Positions 1 to 8,520 of a stretch of 24,795 nt of DNA are shown here, one piece after another (the stretch's first letter is position 1; each line of letters opens with the position of its first letter). The notes beneath the pieces are model-generated. The model did not search any database and had not been told where the DNA came from. It saw nothing but the letters and a program-made list of their open reading frames with translations. The stretch is from Nemertoderma westbladi (taxonomy: Eukaryota > Xenacoelomorpha > Nemertodermatida > Nemertodermatidae): positions 1 through 24,795 of the forward strand of contig JAUCBJ010002674.1 of the NCBI GenBank assembly GCA_032718475.1, read 5' to 3'. The position numbers and the translations under genes were made by a program.

Positions 1-475
1 ACCCGACGATGGAGGAAAGGGGGGGGGGGGGGGGGGGGGGGCAGCTGAAGCCCCACGAGCGTCGGCAGACAATGCGCGCGGTGAGTTAAGTGAACCGTGG
101 CACCCGGCGACAAAGGATAATGGGAGGACTGCGAATTTCCGCGAGGCCGTCCAACCAGGCAGAGGAAGGGATGTTGGTGCCGTAAGCGGCCAAACGAGAA
201 AACGTCGAGCCCACTCGGAAGACGGAAGACAGACAGTAGAGTTCATCCAGGAGGTCGATGCGAGATCTCATGAAGGAGGACATTACGCTGAAATCAGAAG
301 AAGTGAGGAGGGAGGAGGAAGTGTTGCTATGGGCAACCAGAGACGTCGAGAGAGGACGGACAGTGAACCGTCAATAGTTGAACTGGAGAGAGAAAGCTGG
401 TGGGGTCGTACTCCGGGAGATTGTCGTCGCCCCGGAGAGGGACATACCCAGGGGAGGGAGGGCTATTGCAGATAG
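1..475 (+). pseudogene. BEL/Pao gag N-terminal region (partial)
   Basis: One frame is open from about position 44 to a TAG at 473-475. It encodes a charged, Arg/Gly/Glu-rich low-complexity polypeptide with no domain I recognise. It begins upstream of the window or across the 23-G run at 19-41, whose length sets the frame. A second run of 16 G at 530-545 follows the stop, and the coding signal then continues in shifted frames (roughly 550-807) before returning to the original frame at the DUF1759-like segment. I read it as the amino-terminal part of gag because of its position only. It could instead be 5' untranslated sequence that happens to be open. Confidence 0.4.
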
Positions 476-769
476 GTGTACGGGCCCCAATATAATGACA
501 TCCACCCCAGTACCAAACATAACATCGGTGGGGGGGGGGGGGGGGCTGGGTGACATTCCCCCATTACAGTATCCGCAATATACACAACCAAAAACAAGAA
601 CCCCGACCCCCTCAGATCCAAACAAATCATGAGACACAGAGATATGGAGGGGCCGCTACCCCCGATGATATATCCCACTCAGGGAAAGTCGATGAACCCG
701 AGAGGCGAAGTACACCCAACATTAAAGGAGCCTGTATCTCTACCATCGAGCGCGCTATAAGTTCAAGCG

Positions 770-1255
770 ATGGGAATAGCAACACTCATCGACGCGCTAA
801 AAACTAGGATTGAGCTGCCACCTGTTGATCCTTTTAAGTTCGATGGTAGCAAGCCGGAAGAATATCTACAGTTCCGGCGTATGTACAGCAATGAGATCTT
901 GACAAAAAATCTCACACAGGCGGAGTGCTTTAAATATCTACAAGTCTATATAGGGGGGCCAGCTTACGATATCGTGAGGCAATACCAAGGTATTGGAGGA
1001 GGATTCACGACTGCATGGAGAGCCCTAGACAGGGAATTTGGCCATCCTGCGAAGATTATCCGACAAACCTTAAGGGGAATAACATCAGGCAGTTCACAGA
1101 TAAACCTGTATCAAGACTTTTGCTAACAAAGTAGAGAAAGCGCTAATAGTATTAAAGACTCTAGATGCACCTTACAAACTCAATGCATCGAACAATATCA
1201 CCACAATAGAGCAGGCACTACCGATCTGGCTGAGAAACAAATGGAGATAGATCGC
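770..1255 (+). pseudogene. BEL/Pao gag, DUF1759-like domain
   Basis: This segment encodes the structural gag core of BEL/Pao elements. The frame from 770 shows the family's pattern of a Pro/Phe-rich start (PFKFDGSKPEEYLQFRRMY), followed by helices with a GGPAYDIV-like segment. The first frame stops at 1126 (QDFC then TAA). The homologous reading continues one base out of frame from about 1118 to a TAG near 1253, with FANKVEKAL- and WLRNKWR-like pieces, so a one-base insertion broke the gene. No clear start codon is needed: the frame probably belonged to a longer gag-pol polyprotein. Confidence 0.75.
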
Positions 1256-1394
1256 TTTCTCCACTCGGGAAAGGAAAGGTGTGGAGCCAGGGTTGCAGGA
1301 GATGTCGAACTTCCTTAACTACGAGGCGGAGCTAATAACGAGATCCAGTCTATAGTGAGGACAGTCTAGGAAAGGCACCGAGGATGGAATACAG

Positions 1395-1958
1395 CTGACC
1401 TAAACCCGAACATAGTGCGGCAAATGCACTTCCGAAGGTGAGGCAGTCGCTACCGTATGTGGCCACGCAGGGGACTTCTAGTCCACAGAGAGCTGGGAGT
1501 AGAGCCACACCGTGGCAGGGACAGAAGCAAAGTACAACAACACAAACAGTAGATACAAACCCAACACCCCCAGTAGGCCGAGTCCAAGTAACCAAAACAC
1601 TAAACCGCTAGATATGAATCTAAGCGCAATGCGTGAAGCGCTATACAAGGAACGCTACAATCCCGATTGCAAATGTCAATTGCATAGAATCGGGACCCAT
1701 AAGACCATAGACTGCAAGCATTGGCAGGCATTACTTAAACAAGATCGGATAGCCTACACTGGTAAGAATGGACTATGTCATCGGTGCGCGGTAGGAGGAC
1801 ACAGGAAGGACGAGTGCCAGGAACCGCCGGTAAAATATGGCGAGACTAATGGGACTGGAGGCCAGACGATGGCGACAAGCACCATGGGAGCAAAGAGGAG
1901 GGGAATGGTACTACTCAGAGTAGTACCAGTGAGAATAATAGGGGAGAACGAGCTATAG
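1395..1958 (+). pseudogene. BEL/Pao gag C-terminus with zinc knuckles
   Basis: From 1512 one frame encodes a Ser/Asn/Pro-rich linker and then a cysteine-rich module of the kind that follows the DUF1759 region in BEL/Pao polyproteins. There is an irregular first knuckle (CKCQLH...H...C) and a second canonical one, C-HR-C-AVGG-H-RKDE-C (CX2CX4HX4C). Such knuckles bind the element's RNA during packaging. The stretch before it (about 1395-1620) is open in another frame with a similar Pro/Thr/Ser-rich composition, so there is a shift near 1580. The frame ends in a TAG at 1956-1958. The protease continues in this same frame, so that stop is a simple nonsense mutation. Confidence 0.7.
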
Positions 1959-2145
1959 ATTACGACCCTAATGCTGGTCGATAGCGGAGCAGCGTCCACG
2001 CTAGCGGAAAGTTGGGTGGCCAAAAAGATAGGGTTACGAACAAGGCCAAGTAAGATGGCGGTAACCACAATTTCCAGCAAGGATGAGGTCATGAAAATGA
2101 GGATGGGATGATGCGAAATAGCAGCAATAACACCAGGGTGCGACT
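1959..2145 (+). pseudogene. BEL/Pao aspartic protease (N-terminal lobe)
   Basis: Immediately after the TAG, and in the same frame, the sequence encodes LMLVDSGAASTLAESWVAKK. DSGA is the catalytic loop of retropepsin-type aspartic proteases, the enzyme that cleaves the gag-pol polyprotein. A TGA follows at 2109-2111. The downstream part (from 2146) is in a different frame, so both a stop and a frameshift separate the protease from RT. The segment is too short to be reported as an independent gene. Its place between zinc knuckles and RT, and the motif, support the call. Confidence 0.7.
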
Positions 2146-3666
2146 ATGGGGCTACTCATCGAACCCATCCAGATAATAGAGTCGATCAACATTAACGCCA
2201 GGCGACCTACTAAGATCGAGATCGAGCAATACCGGTACCTGGATAATATCGACTTCTCCGTGCCCGAACTGGACGTCCCGAAAGTATCTCTCATAATCGG
2301 CATGGACTGCCCGATGGCCCACGAGAGACTACAGACCATCTTCGGCGAGAATAGGGAGCGAGACCCGGTGGCCATTCTCACGCCATTCGGATGGATGCTC
2401 AGTGGCCCAATTAAGACAAGAATCCCGTTCAGCGTGTCCGAATCCTCAGGATGCATGTTCGCGGGAACAATGAGGGAAATAGAGGACAAGGGAGCAGAGG
2501 AGCAACTCAAGAGGCTGCTACGGCAGAACTTTAAGGGGCTGAAGGAGGCCGGGGTGGGAACATCGGTGGAGGACAAGCAGGCGCAGGAGAGCATCAGGAA
2601 CTCGATGAAATGCGAGGGGTGGCAGATATACCATAGGATGGTATGGAAGCAGCTGAAGGTGCCCCTACCAGACAATAAAAGGATGGTCTTGACGAGGCTT
2701 CGAAAATTAAAGCAAAAGCTTAGACGGAGCCCTGAAAAGAATGAATACATCCACAAAACCATCAAGAAGTACGTGGATCGAGGATGGGCTGTGGAACAAC
2801 CGGTGGATGAACCAAATACTGATAGGACCTACTATTTGCCACTTCATGTGGCTCTGGACCCTAAGAAGGGCGAGTTAAGGATGGTGGTCGACGCATCTGC
2901 TAAGACAAACGGCAAGAGTTTATATGACTACCTACTGGAAGGCCCCAATATTTACAACTTGGGGATAGAGGTCCTGTTGAAGTTTAGAAGTGGAAAACAC
3001 GCCTTCACGTGCGATATAGAGGGCATGTTTAACCAAGTATGAGTGATGGAGGAGGATAGTGATAGTCAGCACTTCCTGTGGTATAACGGCGACGAAGAAC
3101 CGTCAGAGATACCGATATACAAGATGGTAGTGCAGAATATGGGGGCCAAGTCATCCTCATTTACCACGACTACGGCTGTAAGAGACACGGTGGAGGGCAG
3201 AGAGGGGGAATACAGTAAGAAGGCGATCGATATGATTCGACTCGGATTCTATGTGGACAATGGGATGGATTCTGGAAACTCGGTTGAAGAGATACTCAAT
3301 GTAGGGCGCAAAGTTCGCGACATCCTGAAGGGATTAGGATTCAACCTTACAAAATTCCAGTCCAACTCTAGAGAATTTATGGAGGCCATAGAAGATAAAC
3401 AACCGGAGGTGAAGATAGATAAACCTTCGATGGTAAAGGAGCAGATTATGGCAGACAAAAGGATAGAATCACAGCAGAAGGCACTAGGGATCATATGGAA
3501 CCGGGAGACAGATGAGTTGGAGTATCAACTAAGTCAGGAGGGTGCCATGATCAATACTAAACGAGGCTATGTGTCATACATAGCGAGGATTTTCTACGAT
3601 CCGCTCCTGTCGATTTACATCCCCGTTGTTAGTCACGGGGAAACAAACATTGAAGAAGGTCTATAA
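2146..3666 (+). pseudogene. BEL/Pao reverse transcriptase domain
   Basis: The first half (to 3042) includes the end of the protease/linker region (a VSLIIGMDCP segment), an arginine/lysine-rich linker and the RT fingers (ELRMVVDASAKTNGKSLYDY), then the palm segment around DIEGMFNQV. A TGA at 3040-3042 interrupts the frame exactly after that motif. The remainder continues in the same frame to 3666, so the TGA is a point nonsense change, possibly from CGA. The catalytic box reads YVDN instead of YVDD. RT copies the element's RNA into DNA in cytoplasmic particles. This copy is inactive because of the stop and probably also because of the altered active site. Confidence 0.85.
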
Positions 3667-3745
3667 GTTGAAAGATGACTGAGACGCAGAGGTCCCAGTG
3701 GAGATAAGCAAGCAATAGGAGAAATGGACAGGGAGCCTCGAAGTA

Positions 3746-4267
3746 ATGGGGACGTATAGTATGCCACGAGTATACTTCCCGGATGGGGACATGACCTATT
3801 TAGAACTGCATATGTTTTCCGATGCATCCCTGGAAGCATATGGTGCGGTACTTTATTTGATACAGCGGAAGGGGACTCATAAGCCCAGGCTTGTGTTTAG
3901 TAAAGCGAGGTCAACGCCACCAGATTCAGCATCAGTGCCGAAACTCGAGCTAACGGCTGCGAGATTAGGAGTAAGAGCGACAGCATACTTGTTGGATACG
4001 ATACCAAGTATAGTAGAGACGCACTTCTGGACAGATTCCATGGTAGTGTTGGGGTGCTTGTATAACAAGAAGACACGTTTCCCCATATTTGTGGCGAATA
4101 GGGTGGATAAGATAAGAGGAACGTCAGACTTGGAGAAGTGGCACTACTGCCCAACTGACGACAATCCAGTGGATCTGCTATCGAGGGGTGTTGTACGCCA
4201 TGCTTTCTCGAGAAAGCAGGAGTTGTGGCAGCATGGTCCGCACTTCCTTAACAATAGGTCGAGCTAG
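3746..4267 (+). pseudogene. BEL/Pao RNase H domain
   Basis: The 173-codon frame has an RNase H-like core: MFSDASLEAYGAVL (first catalytic Asp), KLELTAARLG (catalytic Glu region), FWTDSMVVLG (second Asp) and DDNPVDLLSRG (last Asp in the NPVDLLSR-type motif). RNase H degrades the RNA strand of the RNA/DNA hybrid during reverse transcription. The linker from RT (3666-3746) contains TGA and TAG stops in the frame that continues into this one. The domain itself is open, which suggests the lesions are random decay rather than selected separation. A stop at 4265-4267 ends it before the integrase linker. Confidence 0.85.
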
Positions 4268-4431
4268 CCACACCGATGAGGAAGGTAGAGCCAAGTACAG
4301 AGGAAGTGACAGTGGAGGAGGAGGGAGAGGAATCAGAGGGGAAGGAAATATTTAGTCAACTAGTGAGGGAGGTTAAGGAGGCGCCACCGCGATGAAAGCC
4401 GATAGAGTCGAGCGATAACCCAACGGATAGG

Positions 4432-5170
4432 TTGCTCAGTTACAGCTCCAGCTGGTATAAGACGAAGAAGCCAGTGGCATATCTGAGGGCCTACGGAGAA
4501 TTCCTTAGGGGAGCTGGTAAGGATACCAAAACGAGACCCACCATCTATATGAAAGGAGTGGCCAAAGCCGTGATAAGATACAAGCAAAGGAAGGGGTACG
4601 GAGATGAGGTAAACCACGTTATCAAACAACAACGCCTTCGTCAAGACAGCAAGACTGTTGCCACAATTAGATAAGGATGGGATCCTGGTCATGAACTCCA
4701 GGGTGGTAAACAACATCAGCCCCGTGATCCCACCAAAACAGATAATAATCCCCAACACGACACCAATAGTCCACCAGATCATATGGGACGCCCATAAGTC
4801 CATACTACATGGGGGAACCAACCAGACCCTGACAGAGATTCGGAAGATATTCTGGGTAATCCAGCTCAGAAAGGTGGTGAAGGTGGTAGTGGGGCAATGC
4901 CAGACCTGCTGATGGACGAAGAAGGAGAGGGCCGTACAGGATATGGCGCTATTACCGTTCAATAGGGTAGGGCATAACAACCCACCGTTCACACACTGCG
5001 GCGTGGATATGTTTGGGACGATTAAAATAACGGTGATGCAGCATACAGAGAAACGCTACTGCAATAATACGAGGGTGGTGGGGATAGAACTAACTCAAGA
5101 CGCAACGGCGTCGGCATTTATTAATGTACTCGAGAGGTGGAGGAACAGTGGAGGAACTATACTAAGATAA
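4432..5170 (+). pseudogene. BEL/Pao integrase: zinc-binding N-terminus and start of core
   Basis: Three overlapping frames together give the linker, the HHCC zinc-binding domain and the beginning of the catalytic core. In the 4658-4912 frame, H...H (AHKSILHGG) and CQTC form the H2C2 finger. After a TGA in CQTC-TGA, the core appears from 4943 with a CGVDMFGTI-like strand carrying the first catalytic Asp. Integrase joins the cDNA to host DNA in the nucleus. Single-base shifts near 4660 and a stop after the finger break the frame, and the core frame ends at 5168-5170 just before the second Asp region. Confidence 0.8.
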
Positions 5171-5510
5171 CGGGACTAACTTCGTGGGCACGGAAAACAG
5201 GTTAGCGGAGGCCCTTGACATTCTGGAAGACGAAGATGTCAAGGCGGCGATGAGGAAACACCTAATCAGGTGGGAGAGGAGAACTCCATACGCCCCACAT
5301 ACACTGGGATGTATAGAGCGACTTGTGGGAAGCTCCAAACGACTTATGACCAAGCTGATGAATAATCATATGGTCACCGAGGACGTACTAAGGACAGTGC
5401 TGGCGAAATGAGAGGGAATTATCAACAGCTGCCCGCTGTATCCCGAAAATGACGATCCAGAATCGCTGGATGTCCTAACACCAGCACACCTGCTGATGCG
5501 ACGATTTACA
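5171..5510 (+). pseudogene. BEL/Pao integrase core, C-terminal half
   Basis: The frame from 5184 encodes a helical segment, then APHTLGCIERLVGSSKRLM, which holds the catalytic Glu helix of the retroviral-type integrase core (the family usually shows HxxGxxERxV here). A TGA at 5409-5411 interrupts it. The same frame then continues through LTPAHLLMRR, a very characteristic BEL/Pao segment (LTPxHxLxGR in active copies), and ends at a TAA near 5554. It overlaps the start of the next frame, so a further one-base shift lies around 5510. Confidence 0.8.
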
Positions 5511-5854
5511 TGCGAAACGTTGATCCAGACGACATACATTCGCGCCAAAGCTGGAAGGCGATAAGTGCAGAGCATTGGACAAGGTGGATTCAAGAGTACC
5601 TTCCAACACTGCACAAGAGGAGTAAATGGAGGAATAACCAGAGGGAGCTAAGGAAGAGTGACTTCATAATCATCACAGATGATACGATTATCAACAATCA
5701 CTGGAGGTTGGCTAGGGTAGTGGAGACCTACCCTGGTGAAGACGGAAGAATTAGATCCGTGGAAGTGAGGATCAGAGGGAAGATAGGGGCCAAAGATAGG
5801 AAGACCTACAGGAGGGCAGTAGGGAAGTGTTGCCTATTGGAGGGATCGCCCTAA
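5510..5854 (+). pseudogene. BEL/Pao polyprotein C-terminus (DUF5641-like)
   Basis: The 114-codon frame carries HWTRWIQEYLPTLHKRSKW, then WRLARVVETYPGEDG and SVEVRI. This is the pattern of the DUF5641 domain that ends BEL/Pao pol proteins, and it is the best single marker of the superfamily in this window. Its function is not firmly known; it resembles the chromo/SH3-like tail of other integrases. The stop TAA at 5852-5854 is the natural end of the polyprotein. A perfect 16-bp palindrome follows at 5865-5880. Confidence 0.85.
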
Positions 5855-6460
5855 AACTTGAGTCGTCCAATATATTGGACTGAGGGGGTGGGAATGAATG
5901 CGAGACAGACGCCTTTCCCACACACTAAGCAAAATAAAAATAAATAAAATAAAATAATATAAGTAGTAAAATACTAGTACCAAGGTACACTGTAGGTAGG
6001 CATTATGTACGTCTGATGGGTACGGACGTACCAACGTACATAATACATAGGTGTAGGTAGTTACAATTACGTACGTCGGACAGGTACAAAAATGTACCAA
6101 CGTACCTGATTTACATACACACTATTTGTGGGCACTGAGGGCACCACGTGAGAAGTTGAGGGAGGGTATGTACGCATACCATAGTAGAAGGTAGGAAGCT
6201 AGGTAGGAAGCTACTACAAGAGTGAGAAATTGTAGCTAGTCTTCTCTGTAGACAAGTAGTGATGAATTACTTACATGGTAATTGAGTAGTAGATAGAGTA
6301 ATAGCACGTCAGTTGAGGTTGGGGAGTGAACACAGCACTGAAGAATCAGGGGTTAGTTGTACTTTGGCGTCTGTAGTCCGCTAGTAGTTGTACTTCGGCG
6401 TCTGTAGTCCTCTAGTACTTGTACTTCGGCGTCTGTAGTCCGCAAGTAGTTGTACTTTCA
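5855..6460 (+). repeat. Probable BEL/Pao 3' UTR and LTR, with hairpins and a 31-bp tandem repeat
   Basis: No coding signal is present. A palindrome (GTCCAATATATTGGAC) lies at 5865-5880, and a purine-rich stretch that could be a polypurine tract lies at 5881-5897. Two related segments of about 60 bp at 5988-6110 are rich in GTACGT. The first folds with perfect 11-bp arms (6002-6012 and 6034-6044). A 31-bp unit is repeated about 3.3 times from 6354 (unit starts 6354, 6385, 6416, 6447). LTRs of BEL elements often contain such features, but without the upstream LTR the boundaries cannot be set, so this assignment is inference. Confidence 0.4.
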
Positions 6461-6799
6461 AATTGTAGTTCAGCCTAACAACCTCCTGACGAGTGAATAA
6501 TCTGAACATAAACTTGTAAATTCGTATAGTTGATCAGTAGGAATAGTCATTTAACAACAGTTAAATGGATTTTCCGCAATGGAGATTGTGTATCTTGATA
6601 TTGCTGCTGCTGGTGACTCATTAATCCTGTTTAGCTACCTACTGTACCTATACACACAGTATAGACATTTGGTTCAGGGTAATTAATGCATACTTACTGT
6701 ACGGTAGGCATACAGTTTACAAGCCTTTACCTATTAAGAAAGTACTTGTGATTGGCCCATTCTAAACCAGGCAGTCAACATTACCGTCTTTGTTTATAT
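6461..6799. other. Unassigned AT-rich stretch before the DIRS element
   Basis: There is no open frame or recognisable domain. It may be the end of the BEL LTR, or older host DNA into which the DIRS element inserted. Confidence 0.3.
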
Positions 6800-6915
6800 T
6801 ATATTGTATGGGTTTGGCCAAGGCACGAAAAATTATTACAATAATACATATCCAGCCTTTGGCTGGAATTCCAGAGTTATTTTATATATGTTATATTGAT
6901 TTTCTGTAAAAGTTA
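6800..6915 (+). repeat. Split direct repeat A1 (left end of DIRS element)
   Basis: This 116-bp segment recurs at 19081-19196 in the same orientation with 4 differences by eye. It begins TATATTGTATGGGTTTGGCC and contains a small hairpin CCAGCC-TTT-GGCTGG. It lies about 100 bp upstream of the gag start, as expected for the left terminal A copy. Confidence 0.85.
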
Positions 6916-7017
6916 AATTTTTACTGCGATTTTTTCGATTTTGTCAAGTGAAAGTTGTCTTGCAATGCATGGATAGCAATTGCAATTTACCTTTAGGGTC
7001 AATAATAATAAAACATA

Positions 7018-7695
7018 ATGGTGCTATTTTTTTTAGAAATTAATGAGAAAAACGAATGTAAAGAATAGGAACTTACTAATGAAGCACTAATTGGCGAGAT
7101 TCGCCAGAAAGCCACCCTTACTAATGAAACAGCTGTCTGTATTGGAGAATTAAATTATTTAGTCCACGAAAGGGAAGAATCGTTGGTTTTAATCCCAAGT
7201 ATGATTCGCTCCCCAGACAGATCACCTACAGTATCAGAGGTGGGGGTAGATGTACAAGGTACAAACAAAAATCAACTACCAAGTGAAATAAATTGGTCTC
7301 AGATAACCAAGGAGATTATTAAACAAGTCGCTGGTGGTCCCAGTCAGAGTGCAGGGACATTGAATGGAAAGTTAGATTCCCAATCCCGAAAGCTCCGATC
7401 CCGAAAGAAGTTCATAGAGCTTTCAGATGTGGCGACATATGAGGATACATGTGGTAGTAATGGGTCATACAACAGCAATGACAGCTATAAATCAGCTGGA
7501 AAGATAAAGTCAACCGGTGGTTTGTTGTCAGCCCTGTTAACGTTATCACGTTATAAGTGTGCGCTCTTTCCAGAGGATGCACCGGGTATATTGGGTTACT
7601 ACTCATCGCTATCAGAAATGGCTCCACACTACTCATTTGAGTTCCTTCAGCGCGTTGACAGGGACCATAGATTAAGAGTCTGTATTATGGTATAA
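7018..7695 (+). pseudogene. DIRS-type gag-like ORF1 (one in-frame stop, short)
   Basis: The ATG at 7018 opens a frame running to TAA at 7693-7695, about 225 codons, with a single TAG at 7066-7068. The part from 7183 is uninterrupted. The middle is Ser/Asn/Lys-rich. The C-terminal 60 residues (LLSALLTLSRYKCALFPEDA, then a segment ending VDRDHRLRV) match the helical region at the end of DIRS gag-like proteins, where a Tyr-Asp-Arg-x-Phe/His-Arg motif is common. Gag presumably coats the element RNA. The A1 repeat lies just upstream. No zinc knuckle is seen, so the original C-terminus may be missing. Assignment rests on the motif and on location, and is moderately sure. Confidence 0.6.
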
Positions 7696-7840
7696 GTTGG
7701 TATATATTATTCCTGCTTATATTCTAACATATTAAGTTCAATATTACTAGTTATTTTCGATACCATTAAGGTGATGTTTTAAAGTATATGAAAATTATAC
7801 AGAAATGTTATTCAGATATTATATAATATTTCTAATTATT

Positions 7841-8126
7841 GATGAAAGACTTACGGATGCGGAGTAGTCTTTCAATAATGTTTAATAGATGTAACACCTA
7901 CGGAGTAGGCTGTCAATACTGTTTAATAAATGTAAGACCTACGGAGTAGGCTATCAATAACAGTAACTAGAAGTAAGACTTACGGAGTAAGCTTTCAATA
8001 ACAGTTACTAGATGTAAGACCTACGGAGTAGGCTTTCAATAACAGTAACTAGATGTAAGACCTACTGAGTAGGCTTTCAATAACAGTTACTAGATGTAAG
8101 ACCTACGAAGTAGGCTTTCAATAATG
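7841..8126. repeat. 41-bp hairpin repeat array, block 1
   Basis: About seven units have starts at roughly 7841, 7888, 7929, 7970, 8011, 8052 and 8093. After the first, longer unit the spacing is exactly 41 bp. Each unit holds CCTAC-GGA-GTAGG flanked by AGA and CTTTCAATAA. One unit (7970) has both arms changed together (CTTAC ... GTAAG), keeping the stem. The block ends at the Gypsy target site aatg (8123-8126). Confidence 0.9.
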
Positions 8127-8298
8127 TCTAGACTGCCACATATAATATTCAATGTCGAACAACATATACAATCAAACAAGTTACTGTAACTAAACTGTCA
8201 CCTGTAAACTGCTTTCCTATATAGCTATATAACACAACTAAGAGTTACACAATATTCATAAAGGTCAATCAGTGAACAAGGGTCAATCAGTCACTACA
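8127..8298 (-). repeat. 3' LTR of Gypsy element
   Basis: This 172-bp copy matches 12479-12650 except at about three positions, two of them in the first four bases (TCTA here, TGTT in the other copy). It ends TCACTACA on the + strand, which read on - gives the usual TG start. Confidence 0.9.
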
Positions 8299-8520
8299 CT
8301 TCCCCCCCTCATCTTAGGTGGACGACCTCTTGGTCGAGGAAATTGAGAATGCTGGATAACGTGTGTGCATAGTCTCAAATGGTCGATGTGAATTACTTGA
8401 TTCCACGTGGGTCTGTCAGGTATCGAAATACGGACATTAACTGGACCTATATGTTCTGTTACAACGTAAGGTCCATCCCATCGTGGTATTAGACTAGACG
8501 CCAAGCCTGGAGATGTTGGA
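8283..8520 (-). pseudogene. Gypsy integrase C-terminus (GPY/F-like module), frameshifted from pol
   Basis: The 73-codon frame encodes IPRWDGPYVVTEHIGPVNVR, the GPY/F module that follows the integrase core in many Gypsy elements and helps target or stabilise integration. It then has a basic PRPRGRPPK tail, and its end lies inside the 3' LTR. It is the direct continuation of the large pol frame: that frame stops at 8489 after HLQAWRLV, and the homologous reading jumps by one base near 8515-8525. This is therefore a frameshifted end and not a separate gene. Confidence 0.8.
8299..8310 (-). promoter_or_regulatory. Polypurine tract of Gypsy element
   Basis: Read on the minus strand this is GAGGGGGGGAAG, directly abutting the 3' LTR start. 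In LTR retrotransposons this purine run resists RNase H and primes plus-strand DNA synthesis. Confidence 0.85.

Larger units (their letters stand above)
1..5854 (+). mobile_element. Decayed BEL/Pao LTR retrotransposon, internal region
   Basis: The order of recognisable parts is gag (DUF1759-like, then zinc knuckles), aspartic protease with a DSGA motif, RT, RNase H, integrase zinc finger and core, and a C-terminal DUF5641-like segment. That order and the DUF1759/DUF5641-like ends are typical of BEL/Pao elements. The reading frame is interrupted repeatedly by TGA/TAG stops and single-base shifts, so this is a dead copy. The 5' LTR is not in the window: an open frame already runs from the first bases. 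The + strand is purine-rich and more GC-rich than the DNA downstream. The 3' LTR probably lies in 5855-6460 but cannot be delimited without its partner. Confidence 0.9.

Noticed and set aside
2034-2765. 243-codon open frame on the minus strand
   Set aside because: It is the antisense shadow of the BEL RT region, which has clear protein motifs on the + strand.
4360-4992. 210-codon open frame on the minus strand
   Set aside because: It is antisense to the BEL integrase region and has no motif of its own.
7841-8126. CRISPR-like array of palindromic repeats
   Set aside because: Units are 41 bp with no unique spacers; the whole unit repeats. The context is a eukaryotic retrotransposon. It is a minisatellite.
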